Positions 18,115 to 26,966 of a stretch of DNA of 64,000 nt are shown in pieces. Each line of letters begins with the position of its first letter. The first letter of the stretch is position 1. Origin of the DNA: Rhodococcus sp. UNC23MFCrub1.1 (GTDB lineage Bacteria; Actinomycetota; Actinomycetes; Mycobacteriales; Mycobacteriaceae); contig NZ_JMLQ01000001.1 of assembly GCF_000686025.1 (NCBI RefSeq), positions 868,001-932,000 on the forward strand, written 5' to 3'. The notes below the pieces were generated by a model. It searched no databases. It was not told the DNA's origin and saw nothing but the letters and a program-made list of their open reading frames with translations. A program made the position numbers and the translations under genes.

Positions 18115-19620
18115 TCAGTGTCCTGCGCCGAGGTGTCCGCTGAGCCGGTCCCGTCGTTCCACGGACGACGCGTTCAGACCCACGATCTCGACCTTCTTGC
18201 CCCTCGCCGCGTACTTCGTGGTGACGGCATCGAGCGTCGCGACCGTGGAGGCGTCCCAGATGTGGGACTCCGACATGTCGATGACGATGTTCTCGGGGTC
18301 ACCGACGTAGTCGAACTGGTGGATCAGATCGTTGCTGGAGGCGAAGAACAGCTCTCCCAGCACCTTGTAGACGCGCGTGTTCTCGTCCGGGTGCGCCACG
18401 TCGACCACCTCGGTGAGGTGCGCGACCCGCCGCGCGAAGAGCACCATCGCGGTGACGACACCGACGACGACGCCGTAGGCCAGGTTGTGGGTCGCGACGG
18501 TCACGGCCACCGTGGCGATCATGACCAGCGTCTCGCTCTTGGGCATGCGCCGCAGGGTCGACGGACGGATGCTGTGCCAGTCGAACGTGCCCACCGAGAC
18601 CATGATCATGACCGCGACCAACGCGGCCATCGGGATGAGTGCCACGATGTCGCCCAGTCCCACCACGAGGATCAGCAGGAACGTCCCGGCGAGGAAGGTC
18701 GAGATCCGGGTACGAGCGCCGGAGACCTTCACGTTGATCATGGTCTGGCCGATCATCGCGCAGCCGCCCATGCCGCCGGTGAAGCCCGTGACGAGGTTGG
18801 CGACACCCTGGCCCCAACCCTCGCGGGTCTTGTTCGAGCGCGAATCGGTGATGTCGTCCACCAGCTTCGCGGTCATGAGTGATTCGAGCAGACCCACCAG
18901 GGCGATGGCGAGCGAGAACGGCGCGATGATCGACAGGGTGTCGAGGGTGAACGGCACGTTCGGGAGCAGCAGCGTCGGAAGCGAGGACGGCAGCTCACCC
19001 TCGTCGCCGACATCGGGAACCTGCAGCGCGAACACGAGGGTGGCGGCGGTGAGCATCACGATGGCGATCAACGGTGCGGGCACGACGGTCGTCAGCTTGG
19101 GAAGGAACACCATGACCACGAGACCCACTGCCACGAGGGGATACACCAGGGCGGGCACGCCGATGAGGTAGGGCAACTGCGACGTGAAGATGAGGATGGC
19201 GAGCGCGTTGACGAACCCGACCATCACGCTGCGCGGAATGAAGCGCATCAGCTTCGCCACTCCGACGACGCTGAGCACGATCTGCAGGACGCCACCGAGG
19301 ATCACGGCGGCGATGAGGTAGTCGAGGCCGTACTCGCGTGACAGTGGCGCGACGACGAGGGCGATCGCTCCGGTGGCGGCGGAGATCATGGCCGGACGAC
19401 CGCCGACGATCGAGATGGTGACCGCCATCGTGAAGGACGCGAACAGTCCGACGCGGGGATCGACACCGGCGATGATGGAGAACGAGATCGCCTCCGGGAT
19501 CAGCGCCAGCGCGACGACCAGGCCCGCCAGCACCTCGGTCTTCAGTCGACGAGGTGAGCGCAGCGCGGCCAGCACCGAGGTGTCCTCGGGTGGGGCGACG
19601 GTCGAGCCGGCGTGGGACAT
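18115..19620 (-). CDS. SulP-family anion transporter with STAS domain
   Basis: This 501-residue protein has the SulP transmembrane core, beginning with EVLAGLVVALALIPEAISFS and continuing through the GGMGGCAMIGQTMINVKV loop. It ends with a STAS domain around ENIVIDMSESHIWDASTVAT. The family transports sulphate, bicarbonate or other anions. Members with a bacterial SulP-STAS layout and a MerR neighbour are common in actinobacteria, but their substrate is not assigned. The transcript would start in the region shared with the divergent arsR gene, where a long perfect dyad lies. Confidence 0.9.
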   Translation of the reverse strand: MSHAGSTVAPPEDTSVLAALRSPRRLKTEVLAGLVVALALIPEAISFSIIAGVDPRVGLFASFTMAVTISIVGGRPAMISAATGAIALVVAPLSREYGLDYLIAAVILGGVLQIVLSVVGVAKLMRFIPRSVMVGFVNALAILIFTSQLPYLIGVPALVYPLVAVGLVVMVFLPKLTTVVPAPLIAIVMLTAATLVFALQVPDVGDEGELPSSLPTLLLPNVPFTLDTLSIIAPFSLAIALVGLLESLMTAKLVDDITDSRSNKTREGWGQGVANLVTGFTGGMGGCAMIGQTMINVKVSGARTRISTFLAGTFLLILVVGLGDIVALIPMAALVAVMIMVSVGTFDWHSIRPSTLRRMPKSETLVMIATVAVTVATHNLAYGVVVGVVTAMVLFARRVAHLTEVVDVAHPDENTRVYKVLGELFFASSNDLIHQFDYVGDPENIVIDMSESHIWDASTVATLDAVTTKYAARGKKVEIVGLNASSVERRDRLSGHLGAGH

Positions 19621-19682
19621 GACGAGCCTCTTTCACGGTGCGGGACTGCCGGAGGCCGAGCACGGCCCTCCGCTGGGGCGGA

Positions 19683-19708
19683 ACTCTACTCTCACCGGAG
19701 AGTAGAGT
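19683..19708. promoter_or_regulatory. 11-bp perfect inverted repeat, candidate MerR operator for the SulP gene
   Basis: Arms 19683-19693 (ACTCTACTCTC) and 19698-19708 (GAGAGTAGAGT) flank a 4-bp spacer. Long perfect dyads of this kind lie between the -35 and -10 boxes of MerR-controlled promoters. TAGAGT on either strand could serve as a -10 box. It lies 63 nt upstream of the SulP start and 42 nt upstream of arsR. Binding by the adjacent ArsR protein is the alternative. Confidence 0.6.
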
Positions 19709-19713
19709 GCGAA

Positions 19714-19743
19714 TTGACCGAGACCATCGACAACCGTCAATAT
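19714..19743 (+). promoter_or_regulatory. Candidate promoter of the ars operon, leaderless
   Basis: TTGACC (19714-19719), an 18-nt spacer and CAATAT (19738-19743) resemble a sigma-A promoter. The expected transcription start falls at or next to the arsR ATG at 19750, and no Shine-Dalgarno sequence is visible, so the mRNA is probably leaderless. Confidence 0.5.
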
Positions 19744-19749
19744 AGAAGA

Positions 19750-20112
19750 ATGTCGAATCAGTCAGAGCCCGACACGGGCGTCCGATGCTCGCCCCTGGTT
19801 CGTGAACCTCTGACCGAGCAGCAGTCGCACATCCTCGCGTCGATGTTCAAGGCGCTGGGCGACCCGGTCCGGTTGCGCCTGCTCAGTCTCATCGCGAGTC
19901 ACGACGGTGGTGAGGCGTGCGTGTGCGACATCTCCGGATCCTTCGACCTGTCGCAGCCGACCATCTCCCACCACCTCAAGGTGCTTCGCCAGGCCGGCCT
20001 GCTCGGCTCCGATCGGCGCGGAACCTGGGTCTACTACCGCGTGGTTCCCGATGCGCTGCAGCAGTTGTCGGCCGTCATGGCCATCATCGACCCGACGGTG
20101 GTGACCGCATGA
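19750..20112 (+). CDS. arsR: ArsR-family repressor of the arsenic operon
   Basis: This 120-residue winged-helix repressor has FKALGDPVRLRLLSLIASH and the recognition helix LSQPTISHHLKVLRQAG. The metalloid-binding segment is EACVCDIS, which matches the CVCD (ELCVCD) As(III) site. It would release DNA when arsenite binds and so derepress the export genes. The ATG at 19750 gives the usual ArsR N-terminus. Longer frames from 19612 lack homology. It overlaps the start of the arsenite permease by 4 nt. Confidence 0.93.
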   Translation: MSNQSEPDTGVRCSPLVREPLTEQQSHILASMFKALGDPVRLRLLSLIASHDGGEACVCDISGSFDLSQPTISHHLKVLRQAGLLGSDRRGTWVYYRVVPDALQQLSAVMAIIDPTVVTA

Positions 20113-21197
20113 GCACCGCGGCGAACACCAGCGACCACCCCGCCGTCGTCGGCAAGCTCTCCACCCTCGACCGCTTCCTCCCGGTGTGGATCGGCGTCGC
20201 GATGGTCGTCGGGCTGCTGCTCGGTCGCGTGATCCCCGGGATGAACGACGCCTTGTCGTCGATCTCCGTCGACGGTGTGTCCCTGCCGATCGCGATCGGC
20301 CTGCTGATCATGATGTACCCGGTGTTGGCCAAGGTCCGCTACGACCGGCTCGACACCGTCACCGGCGACAAGAAGCTCCTCCTCGGTTCTCTCGCTCTGA
20401 ACTGGATTCTCGGCCCCGCCTTGATGTTCGCGCTGGCCTGGCTGTTCCTCCCCGACCTGCCCGAGTACCGCACCGGACTGATCATCGTCGGACTCGCCCG
20501 CTGCATCGCGATGGTCATCATCTGGAACGACCTCGCCTGCGGCGACCGCGAAGCCGCCGCCGTACTCGTGGCCATCAACTCGGTGTTCCAGGTGATCATG
20601 TTCGCCGTCCTCGGCTGGTTCTACCTGTCCGTGCTCCCCGGCTGGCTCGGCCTCGACCAGACCACCATCGAGGCATCACCGTGGCAGATCGCGAAGTCCG
20701 TCCTGATCTTCCTGGGCATCCCGTTGATCGCCGGATTCGCCTCCCGGTACTTCGGCGAACGCGCCAAGGGCCGCGACTGGTACGAGACCTCGTTCATCCC
20801 CAAGATCGGGCCGTGGGCGCTCTACGGACTGCTGTTCACCATCGTCGTCCTCTTCGCCCTACAGGGCGACCGCATCACCTCCCAACCCCTGGACGTCGTC
20901 CGCATCGCGCTCCCGCTGCTGGCGTACTTCGCCGTGATGTGGGGCGGCGGATACGCCCTCGGCGCCGCCATGGGCCTGGGCTACGAACGCACGACGACCC
21001 TGGCGTTCACCGCGGCGGGCAACAACTTCGAACTCGCCATCGCCGTCGCGATCGCCACCTACGGAGCCACCTCCGGCCAAGCCCTCGCCGGCGTCGTCGG
21101 ACCCCTCATCGAAGTCCCCGTCCTCGTGGGACTCGTCTACGTCTCGCTGGCACTGCGCAGACGATTTTCACCCGCCCGACAGACGAAGGAATCCTGA
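20109..21197 (+). CDS. acr3: ACR3-type arsenite efflux permease
   Basis: This 362-residue, ten-helix permease belongs to the ACR3 family, not the ArsB family. The signature around the essential cysteine is visible as LARCIAMVIIWNDLACGD. The helix-9 motif TLAFTAAGNNFELAIAVAIA is also conserved. It exports As(III) across the plasma membrane. The start overlaps arsR by ATGA, and its stop overlaps arsC by TGATG, so the three genes are translationally coupled. Confidence 0.95.
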   Translation: MSTAANTSDHPAVVGKLSTLDRFLPVWIGVAMVVGLLLGRVIPGMNDALSSISVDGVSLPIAIGLLIMMYPVLAKVRYDRLDTVTGDKKLLLGSLALNWILGPALMFALAWLFLPDLPEYRTGLIIVGLARCIAMVIIWNDLACGDREAAAVLVAINSVFQVIMFAVLGWFYLSVLPGWLGLDQTTIEASPWQIAKSVLIFLGIPLIAGFASRYFGERAKGRDWYETSFIPKIGPWALYGLLFTIVVLFALQGDRITSQPLDVVRIALPLLAYFAVMWGGGYALGAAMGLGYERTTTLAFTAAGNNFELAIAVAIATYGATSGQALAGVVGPLIEVPVLVGLVYVSLALRRRFSPARQTKES

Positions 21198-21607
21198 TGT
21201 ACCGCAAGCCGAGTGTGTTGTTCGTCTGCGTGAAGAACGGCGGCAAGTCGCAGATGGCCGCAGGGCTGATGCGCACGGTCGCCGGTGACGATGTCGAGGT
21301 GCATTCCGCCGGGACTGCCCCCGGCAGTGCAGTCAATGCTCTGTCGGCCGAGTCGCTGCGTGAGGTCGGAGTCGATCTCACCGGTGAGCACCCCAAGCCG
21401 ATCGATCCGGATCTGATGTCCCGGATGGACTTCGTCGTCACCCTCGGCACCGAGGCGACCGTCGACCCGGTCGAGGGACCGACCTACCTGAACTGGGACA
21501 CCGACGAGCCGTCGACGCGAGGTATCGAGGGCATCGAGCGGATGCGCCTGGTGCGCGACGACATCGCCACGCGCGTCGACGAACTCGCGGCGCGACTGCG
21601 GATCTGA
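21197..21607 (+). CDS. arsC: Arsenate-mycothiol transferase/arsenate reductase (LMW-phosphatase fold)
   Basis: This 136-residue protein has a low-molecular-weight phosphatase fold. Its P-loop reads FVCVKNGGKSQMA, so the catalytic loop is CX5K rather than the phosphatase CX5R, as in the corynebacterial mycothiol-dependent ArsC1'/ArsC2' group. It lacks the additional redox cysteines of thioredoxin-coupled ArsC, which supports mycothiol/mycoredoxin coupling. It converts As(V) to As(III) for export by the preceding permease. It is the last gene of the operon and is followed by a hairpin. Confidence 0.9.
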   Translation: MYRKPSVLFVCVKNGGKSQMAAGLMRTVAGDDVEVHSAGTAPGSAVNALSAESLREVGVDLTGEHPKPIDPDLMSRMDFVVTLGTEATVDPVEGPTYLNWDTDEPSTRGIEGIERMRLVRDDIATRVDELAARLRI

Positions 21608-21619
21608 CACGGGCCGCAC

Positions 21620-21658
21620 CCGACGGCCGGCACTCCCGGTCGGAGTGGCGGCCGTCGG
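21620..21658. terminator. Bidirectional hairpin terminator after arsC
   Basis: Arms 21620-21636 and 21642-21658 pair over 17 bp with one mismatch and a 5-nt loop. It lies between the convergent ends of the ars operon and the DUF305 lipoprotein gene. Confidence 0.8.
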
Positions 21659-21665
21659 CCGGAGG

Positions 21666-22292
21666 TCAACCGAGAAGTTGTTCCATCCTGGCGATCTCGG
21701 CGTTCTGCGTGTCGACGATCGTGCGAGCCATCGCGACCGCGTCGTCGTTCGAGCCCTCCTCGATCTCCGTCTCCGCCATGGCGACCGCACCTCGATGATG
21801 GTCGATCATCATCGTCAGCCACCGCTGGTCGAACTCGTCGCCGGACAAGGCCGTCAGGGAGGCCATGTCCTGCGAACTCATCATTCCGCTCCCCGACCCG
21901 TGATCCATGCCCTGCATGTCGTCGGGCGTTGCCGACGGAGACGGCTGACCCCACTCCGCCAGCCATGAGGCCAACTGGTCCATCTCGGGTCCCTGCGCGT
22001 CCGCGATCTCGTCGGCGAGCGTGACCACGTCCGGGTTCGTGGACCGCCCGTCGACCATGGAGGCCATCTCGACAGCCTGAGCATGGTGCGGGTACATCAT
22101 CGATGCGAACGCGACGTCGGCGTCGGCGAAGTCCGCAGCGGGATCCTGAGACGGCGCGGACTCCATGGACGAGGAACCCATCGAGTGGCCCTCCATCGAC
22201 GCGGACGACCCGTCGTCGCCACAACCGGCGACGAGGGCGACTCCGATCGCGGCAGCGGCGAGTGTGGTGACTGTCGTGTTCTTGACATGCAT
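21666..22292 (-). CDS. DUF305 lipoprotein, His/Met-rich
   Basis: This 208-residue exported protein starts MHVKNTTVTTLAAAAIG and has a lipobox LVAGC, so it is anchored to the outer face of the membrane. The two DUF305 repeats are visible as FASMMYPHHAQAVEMA and WLTMMIDHHRGAVAMAE. The linkers are rich in Met, His, Asp and Ser (MEGHSMGSSSMES, MQGMDHGSGSGMM). DUF305 proteins are repeatedly found with copper and other metal resistance genes, so a periplasmic-side metal-binding role is inferred. The start at 22292 was preferred over an upstream ATG because it gives a signal peptide. Confidence 0.88.
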   Translation of the reverse strand: MHVKNTTVTTLAAAAIGVALVAGCGDDGSSASMEGHSMGSSSMESAPSQDPAADFADADVAFASMMYPHHAQAVEMASMVDGRSTNPDVVTLADEIADAQGPEMDQLASWLAEWGQPSPSATPDDMQGMDHGSGSGMMSSQDMASLTALSGDEFDQRWLTMMIDHHRGAVAMAETEIEEGSNDDAVAMARTIVDTQNAEIARMEQLLG

Positions 22293-22349
22293 GGGCGTAC
22301 TCCTGAGGTGTGTCGAACGGAAAAGGGGTCTGAATCGACGTGCGATCCG

Positions 22350-22369
22350 CCGGGGCATCACTGCCCCGG
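22350..22369 (-). terminator. Small hairpin after the DUF6153-like gene
   Basis: CCGGGGCA-TCAC-TGCCCCGG forms a perfect 8-bp stem with a 4-nt loop, 9 nt beyond the stop codon at 22378 on the minus strand. Confidence 0.6.
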
Positions 22370-22377
22370 GCTCCCCG

Positions 22378-22809
22378 TCACACCCGCAGAAGTACCGAGT
22401 CGTCCAGCGAGGACAGCGCCCATGGTGGAGCTCGACCTGCGCGGGCGACGATCATGACGACACGGTCGGATGCGTCATCGAGCGCCGGCAGGCACTCGAC
22501 GGCCCCGATCGGGACCGACATCGGCGGGAACGAGGTGACCGTCCCGATGCACGGATGCATCATGTCGTGACCGCCGGGGCACGGCAGTCGCTCCGCCGCC
22601 GGACCGGGCTCCGCGGTGTGCGTGGCGGCGCCAGCGTGGACCTCCGCGTCCATCGACGCGTGGTGGTTCGGCATCGCTTCATGGGCCGCGGCGGTCTGGA
22701 CGGGCACCACCATGTGCATCAGCACCACGCCCAGTGCGATCGAGACGGCCCACCAGGCCATCTGCACAGCGAGGGTCAGCGAACGTCGCTGCCGAAGACT
22801 GTGCAACAC
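22378..22809 (-). CDS. Small membrane/exported His-Met-Cys-rich protein (DUF6153-like)
   Basis: The product is about 143 residues, with one N-terminal hydrophobic segment (MAWWAVSIALGVVLMHMVVP). A periplasmic region rich in potential metal ligands follows (HEAMPNHHASMDAEVH, PCPGGHDMMHPCIGT). I take it as a DUF6153-type protein of unknown function. The frame is open to 22929, but that part covers two operator boxes. The GTG at 22809 follows a TACACT -10-like box by 7 nt, which suggests a leaderless transcript starting there. It is divergent from the MMPL operon and shares its operators. Metal binding is inferred from composition only. Confidence 0.68.
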   Translation of the reverse strand: MLHSLRQRRSLTLAVQMAWWAVSIALGVVLMHMVVPVQTAAAHEAMPNHHASMDAEVHAGAATHTAEPGPAAERLPCPGGHDMMHPCIGTVTSFPPMSVPIGAVECLPALDDASDRVVMIVARAGRAPPWALSSLDDSVLLRV

Positions 22810-22830
22810 GGGCCCCAGTGTACCGACGAG

Positions 22831-22845
22831 TACCCCCTGGGGGTA
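22831..22845. promoter_or_regulatory. CsoR/CstR-type operator box 1
   Basis: TACCCCCTGGGGGTA is a perfect GC-rich dyad of the type bound by CsoR-family tetramers. It sits just upstream of the -10-like box of the divergent small membrane protein gene, where bound repressor would block the promoter. Confidence 0.75.
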
Positions 22846-22887
22846 CGTCGGCGGTCGTCGCACCGACACCCGGCAACCTCGATCAGA

Positions 22888-22901
22888 TACCCCAGGGGGT
22901 A
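22888..22901. promoter_or_regulatory. CsoR/CstR-type operator box 2
   Basis: TACCCCAGGGGGTA repeats the core of box 1 at 57 nt centre spacing. It is followed by a looser copy (CATAC..GTATG around 22907-22922), and another half-like copy lies at 23060-23073 close to the MMPL start. Together these suggest cooperative control of the divergent promoters. Confidence 0.72.
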
Positions 22902-22971
22902 CTTGCATACCCCCCCTCGTATGTGACACGGTGTGCGCAGTCCAGCGGATCGAACGCGGAAGGAGTGTCCA

Positions 22972-23010
22972 GTGGGCCCCCCTGCCGAATGCTCACAGTT
23001 CCACCGCTGA
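22972..23010 (+). CDS. Candidate 12-residue leader peptide upstream of the MMPL gene
   Basis: A GTG at 22972 is preceded by GGAAGGAG (22958-22965) with a 6-nt spacer, a better ribosome binding site than most genes in the window have. The frame encodes MGPPAECSQFHR and stops at 23010, 75 nt before the MMPL start. It contains one Cys and two consecutive Pro codons and lies between the operator boxes and the transporter gene. A regulatory upstream ORF is possible. A chance occurrence cannot be excluded from one sequence. Confidence 0.35.
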   Translation: MGPPAECSQFHR

Positions 23011-23085
23011 GCACACCCTCACACCACTTCTCGACGATGGCCGATCCAGGCCCTTCACATACCCCCAGCCGTATAGGAGTCCACC

Positions 23086-25239
23086 GTGTCCCAGTCCGAC
23101 ACTGTCGCCGAACCCCGGCCCGGCGACCACCACGACAGCGCCCCCGGCCGCCTCGGCCGGTGGGGCGCAGCCATGGTCACCCGCCGCCGCTGGGTCTTCG
23201 GCACCTGGCTGGTTCTGCTGATCGCCCTCGGCTCCGCTGCATCGTCGGTGTTCTCGTCCCTCGCCGGCGCCGGGTGGCAGGCGAACGGATCAGAATCGGT
23301 CCAGGTCCGCGAGCTCGCCGAGGAACACTTCGGCGGCAACTCCTCCGCCGCGGTGCAGGTCGTCGTCCACAGCGACTCCGGTGCGCTGAGCGACCCGGCA
23401 GCGACCGCCGCGCTCGCCGAGGCCACCGCCATCCTGAACGCGGACCCGCGTTTCGGTGAGATCGTGCCCCCGCAGCCGGGGATGACGATCAGCCCCGACG
23501 GGCGCACCGGCATCCTCATCGCCGGAGCCGACGGCACCACCGACGAGATGGTCACCGCCGTCGACGACGTCAAGGACCAGCTCACCGCACTCTCCGGCGA
23601 CGGCATCGAGGTCTACCCCACCGGCGCATCGGCGCTGTGGTCGGACTTCAACAAGGCCAACCACGACGCGATGATTCAGGCCGAACTCATCTCCTGGCCC
23701 GTCACCCTCGCCATCATGGTCCTCGCGTTCGGCTCGCTCGTCGCCGCCGGACTCCCGCTGCTCTTGACCATCGCCGGTCTCGTCGCCTCCGCCGGCGGGC
23801 TGGTCCTGCTCAACGAGATCACCCCGATCTCGGTGTGGGCGATGAACTTCGCCATGATGTTCGCCCTCGCACTCGGTATCGACTACGCGCTGTTCCTCGT
23901 TGCCCGCTTCCGCGACGCCCTGCGCTCCCGCGATCCCCGCGCGGCCGTCGCCGAGACCATGGACACCGCCGGCAAAGCCGTGGTCCTGTCCGGACTCACC
24001 GTCCTCGTCAGCTTGTCCGCCGTGCTGATCGTCCCCGCCCCCGCGGTGCGGACCATGGCCGTCGGGATCATGCTCGCCGTCACCTTCGTCCTGCTCGCCA
24101 CCCTCACCCTGCTCCCCGCCGCCCTCGGCGCGCTCGGACCGAAGGTCGACGCTGCGTCCCTCCCCTACGCCAAGCGTCAGCAGCACCGCTCACCCATGTT
24201 CGCCGCGTGGGGCGCACTCCTGCACAAGCACCCGTGGCCGTTCGCGCTCGCCTCGATCGGCGTCCTCGTCGCACTGGCGCTGCCTGTTCTCGGCCTGAAG
24301 GTCGCGATGCCGTCGATCTCCGTCGTCCCCGAGGACGCGCCCGTGCGGCAGGGCTACGCGCTCGTCCAGCAGCAGTTCGGTGACGGCGCCCCCGGCGCAC
24401 TGCAGATCGTCATCTCTGACACCGACTCCGCAGACACGGCCGCCGCCGCGGCGCAGGTGTCCGGCATCGCCATGGTCACCCCACCGCAACCCGCCGCCGA
24501 CGGCTCCGGCTACGCACTCCTGCAAGCGATTCCGGCGGTCGACCCCTCCGACGAGTCGATGGGCACCATCCTCGCCGACCTGCGCGGCGAGCTCCCGGAG
24601 TCGGCGCTGGTCGGCGGCGCCCCCGCGGAGAACCTCGACCTGCAGCAGGCCCTGAACGACTACCTGCCGCTCGTCGTCACGATCATCCTGATCCTCGGAT
24701 TCGTGCTGCTCCTCGTCGCACTGCAGGCACCCTTGATCGCGTTCCTGGGCACCGCGGTCAGCCTGCTCTCCACCGCCGTCGCGTTCGGCGTCGCGAAACT
24801 GATCTTCCAGGACGGGCACGGCGCCTCGCTGCTCGGCTTCACTCCACAGGGCTTCCTGAACGGCTGGGGACCGGTGTTCTTCTTCGCGATGATCTTCGCC
24901 ATCGCCATGGACTACACCGTGTTTCTCCTTGCCACCGCCAAGGAACACGTCGAGCGCACCGGCGACGCGACGACGGCGATGATCGACGGTCTCGCCCACT
25001 CCGGGCGGGTCATCTTCGCCGCGGCCGCGGTGATGGTGGCGGTGTTCTTCACCTTCGCCCTCGCCGACCCGCTCCCGCCGAAGGAGATGGGCATCATCCT
25101 CGGCGTCGCCGTGCTTCTCGACGCCATCCTGATTCGGTTGATCCTGCTGCCCGTCCTGCTCCGACTGACCGGCTCCGCCGCCTGGTGGTCACCGGCCTGG
25201 CTCCGCAAGGCCCTCCCGTCCATCAGCTTCTCCCACTGA
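23086..25239 (+). CDS. MMPL/RND-family membrane transporter
   Basis: This 717-residue transporter has the MMPL layout: TM1 (RWVFGTWLVLLIALG), an extracytoplasmic loop, TMs 2-6, a second loop, then TMs 7-12. The proton-relay-type motifs ALGIDYALFLVARFRDAL and AMDYTVFLLATAKEHVER are both intact, with the Asp-Tyr pairs expected in MmpL proteins. It lacks the long C-terminal domain of lipid-exporting mycobacterial MmpLs. GTG start with AGGAG upstream. It leads an operon with DUF302, a CsoR-family regulator and a beta-lactamase, so its likely role is export linked to a metal or thiol stress. The substrate is unknown. Confidence 0.92.
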   Translation: MSQSDTVAEPRPGDHHDSAPGRLGRWGAAMVTRRRWVFGTWLVLLIALGSAASSVFSSLAGAGWQANGSESVQVRELAEEHFGGNSSAAVQVVVHSDSGALSDPAATAALAEATAILNADPRFGEIVPPQPGMTISPDGRTGILIAGADGTTDEMVTAVDDVKDQLTALSGDGIEVYPTGASALWSDFNKANHDAMIQAELISWPVTLAIMVLAFGSLVAAGLPLLLTIAGLVASAGGLVLLNEITPISVWAMNFAMMFALALGIDYALFLVARFRDALRSRDPRAAVAETMDTAGKAVVLSGLTVLVSLSAVLIVPAPAVRTMAVGIMLAVTFVLLATLTLLPAALGALGPKVDAASLPYAKRQQHRSPMFAAWGALLHKHPWPFALASIGVLVALALPVLGLKVAMPSISVVPEDAPVRQGYALVQQQFGDGAPGALQIVISDTDSADTAAAAAQVSGIAMVTPPQPAADGSGYALLQAIPAVDPSDESMGTILADLRGELPESALVGGAPAENLDLQQALNDYLPLVVTIILILGFVLLLVALQAPLIAFLGTAVSLLSTAVAFGVAKLIFQDGHGASLLGFTPQGFLNGWGPVFFFAMIFAIAMDYTVFLLATAKEHVERTGDATTAMIDGLAHSGRVIFAAAAVMVAVFFTFALADPLPPKEMGIILGVAVLLDAILIRLILLPVLLRLTGSAAWWSPAWLRKALPSISFSH

Positions 25240-25264
25240 CACCCCCGACCGAAGGACGACACTC

Positions 25265-25684
25265 GTGACCATCGCTCTGACCACCACCCTGACCGACACC
25301 GACTTCGACACCGCCGTCCAGCGCACGCGAGACGCCCTGGCAGAGCAGGGTTTCGGCGTGCTCACCGAGATCGACATGCAGGCCACCCTGAAAGCCAAGC
25401 TCGGTGAGGACATGGAGCGCTACCTGATTCTCGGCGCGTGCAACCCGCCCCTGGCCCACCGCGCCGTCGGCGTCATGCGACAGATCGGCCTGCTGCTCCC
25501 CTGCAACGTCGTCGTCCGCGAGGACCCGGACAACGCCGACGTGATCATCGTCGACGCCATGAACCCCGACATCATGGTCCAGTCGACGGGAGTGCCGGCG
25601 CTCGGCGACGTCGCCCACGACGCAGCGACCAAGCTCCGCGCTGCCATCGCCACGCTCGCCGACGAACCGGCACCCGGACACTGA
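25265..25684 (+). CDS. DUF302 protein
   Basis: This 139-residue cytosolic protein is a single DUF302 domain. The family signatures ILGACNPPLAHRAV and IGLLLPCNVVV are intact, including both conserved cysteines. DUF302 has no settled biochemical role, but it is often found with CsoR-family regulators and sulphur or metal stress genes. GTG start (25265) after a GAAGGACGA stretch. It lies between the MMPL transporter and the CsoR-family gene in the same direction. Confidence 0.9.
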   Translation: MTIALTTTLTDTDFDTAVQRTRDALAEQGFGVLTEIDMQATLKAKLGEDMERYLILGACNPPLAHRAVGVMRQIGLLLPCNVVVREDPDNADVIIVDAMNPDIMVQSTGVPALGDVAHDAATKLRAAIATLADEPAPGH

Positions 25685-25692
25685 GACCCTGA

Positions 25693-25706
25693 TGCCCCCG
25701 GGGGTA
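25693..25706. promoter_or_regulatory. CsoR/CstR-type operator box 3, upstream of the regulator gene
   Basis: TGCCCCCGGGGGTA shares the C5/G5 dyad and the GGGGGTA end with boxes 1 and 2. It lies 39 nt before the regulator start, so autoregulation from an internal promoter is likely. Confidence 0.65.
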
Positions 25707-25732
25707 CCATCGACAGCTCACGGCAGTTCTGA

Positions 25733-26915
<1,183 letters not shown>

Positions 26916-26934
<19 letters not shown>

Positions 26935-26955
26935 CCCCTGAACACCGTTAGGTAG
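26916..26955 (+). repeat. 19-bp direct repeat at the beta-lactamase stop codon
   Basis: CCTGAACACCGTTCGGTAG (26916-26934) and CCTGAACACCGTTAGGTAG (26937-26955) differ at one base and are offset by 21 bp. The first copy encodes the last residues and stop codon of the beta-lactamase. The second is a non-coding duplicate between it and the next gene. Confidence 0.85.
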
Positions 26956-26966
26956 TCTCGAAAAGT

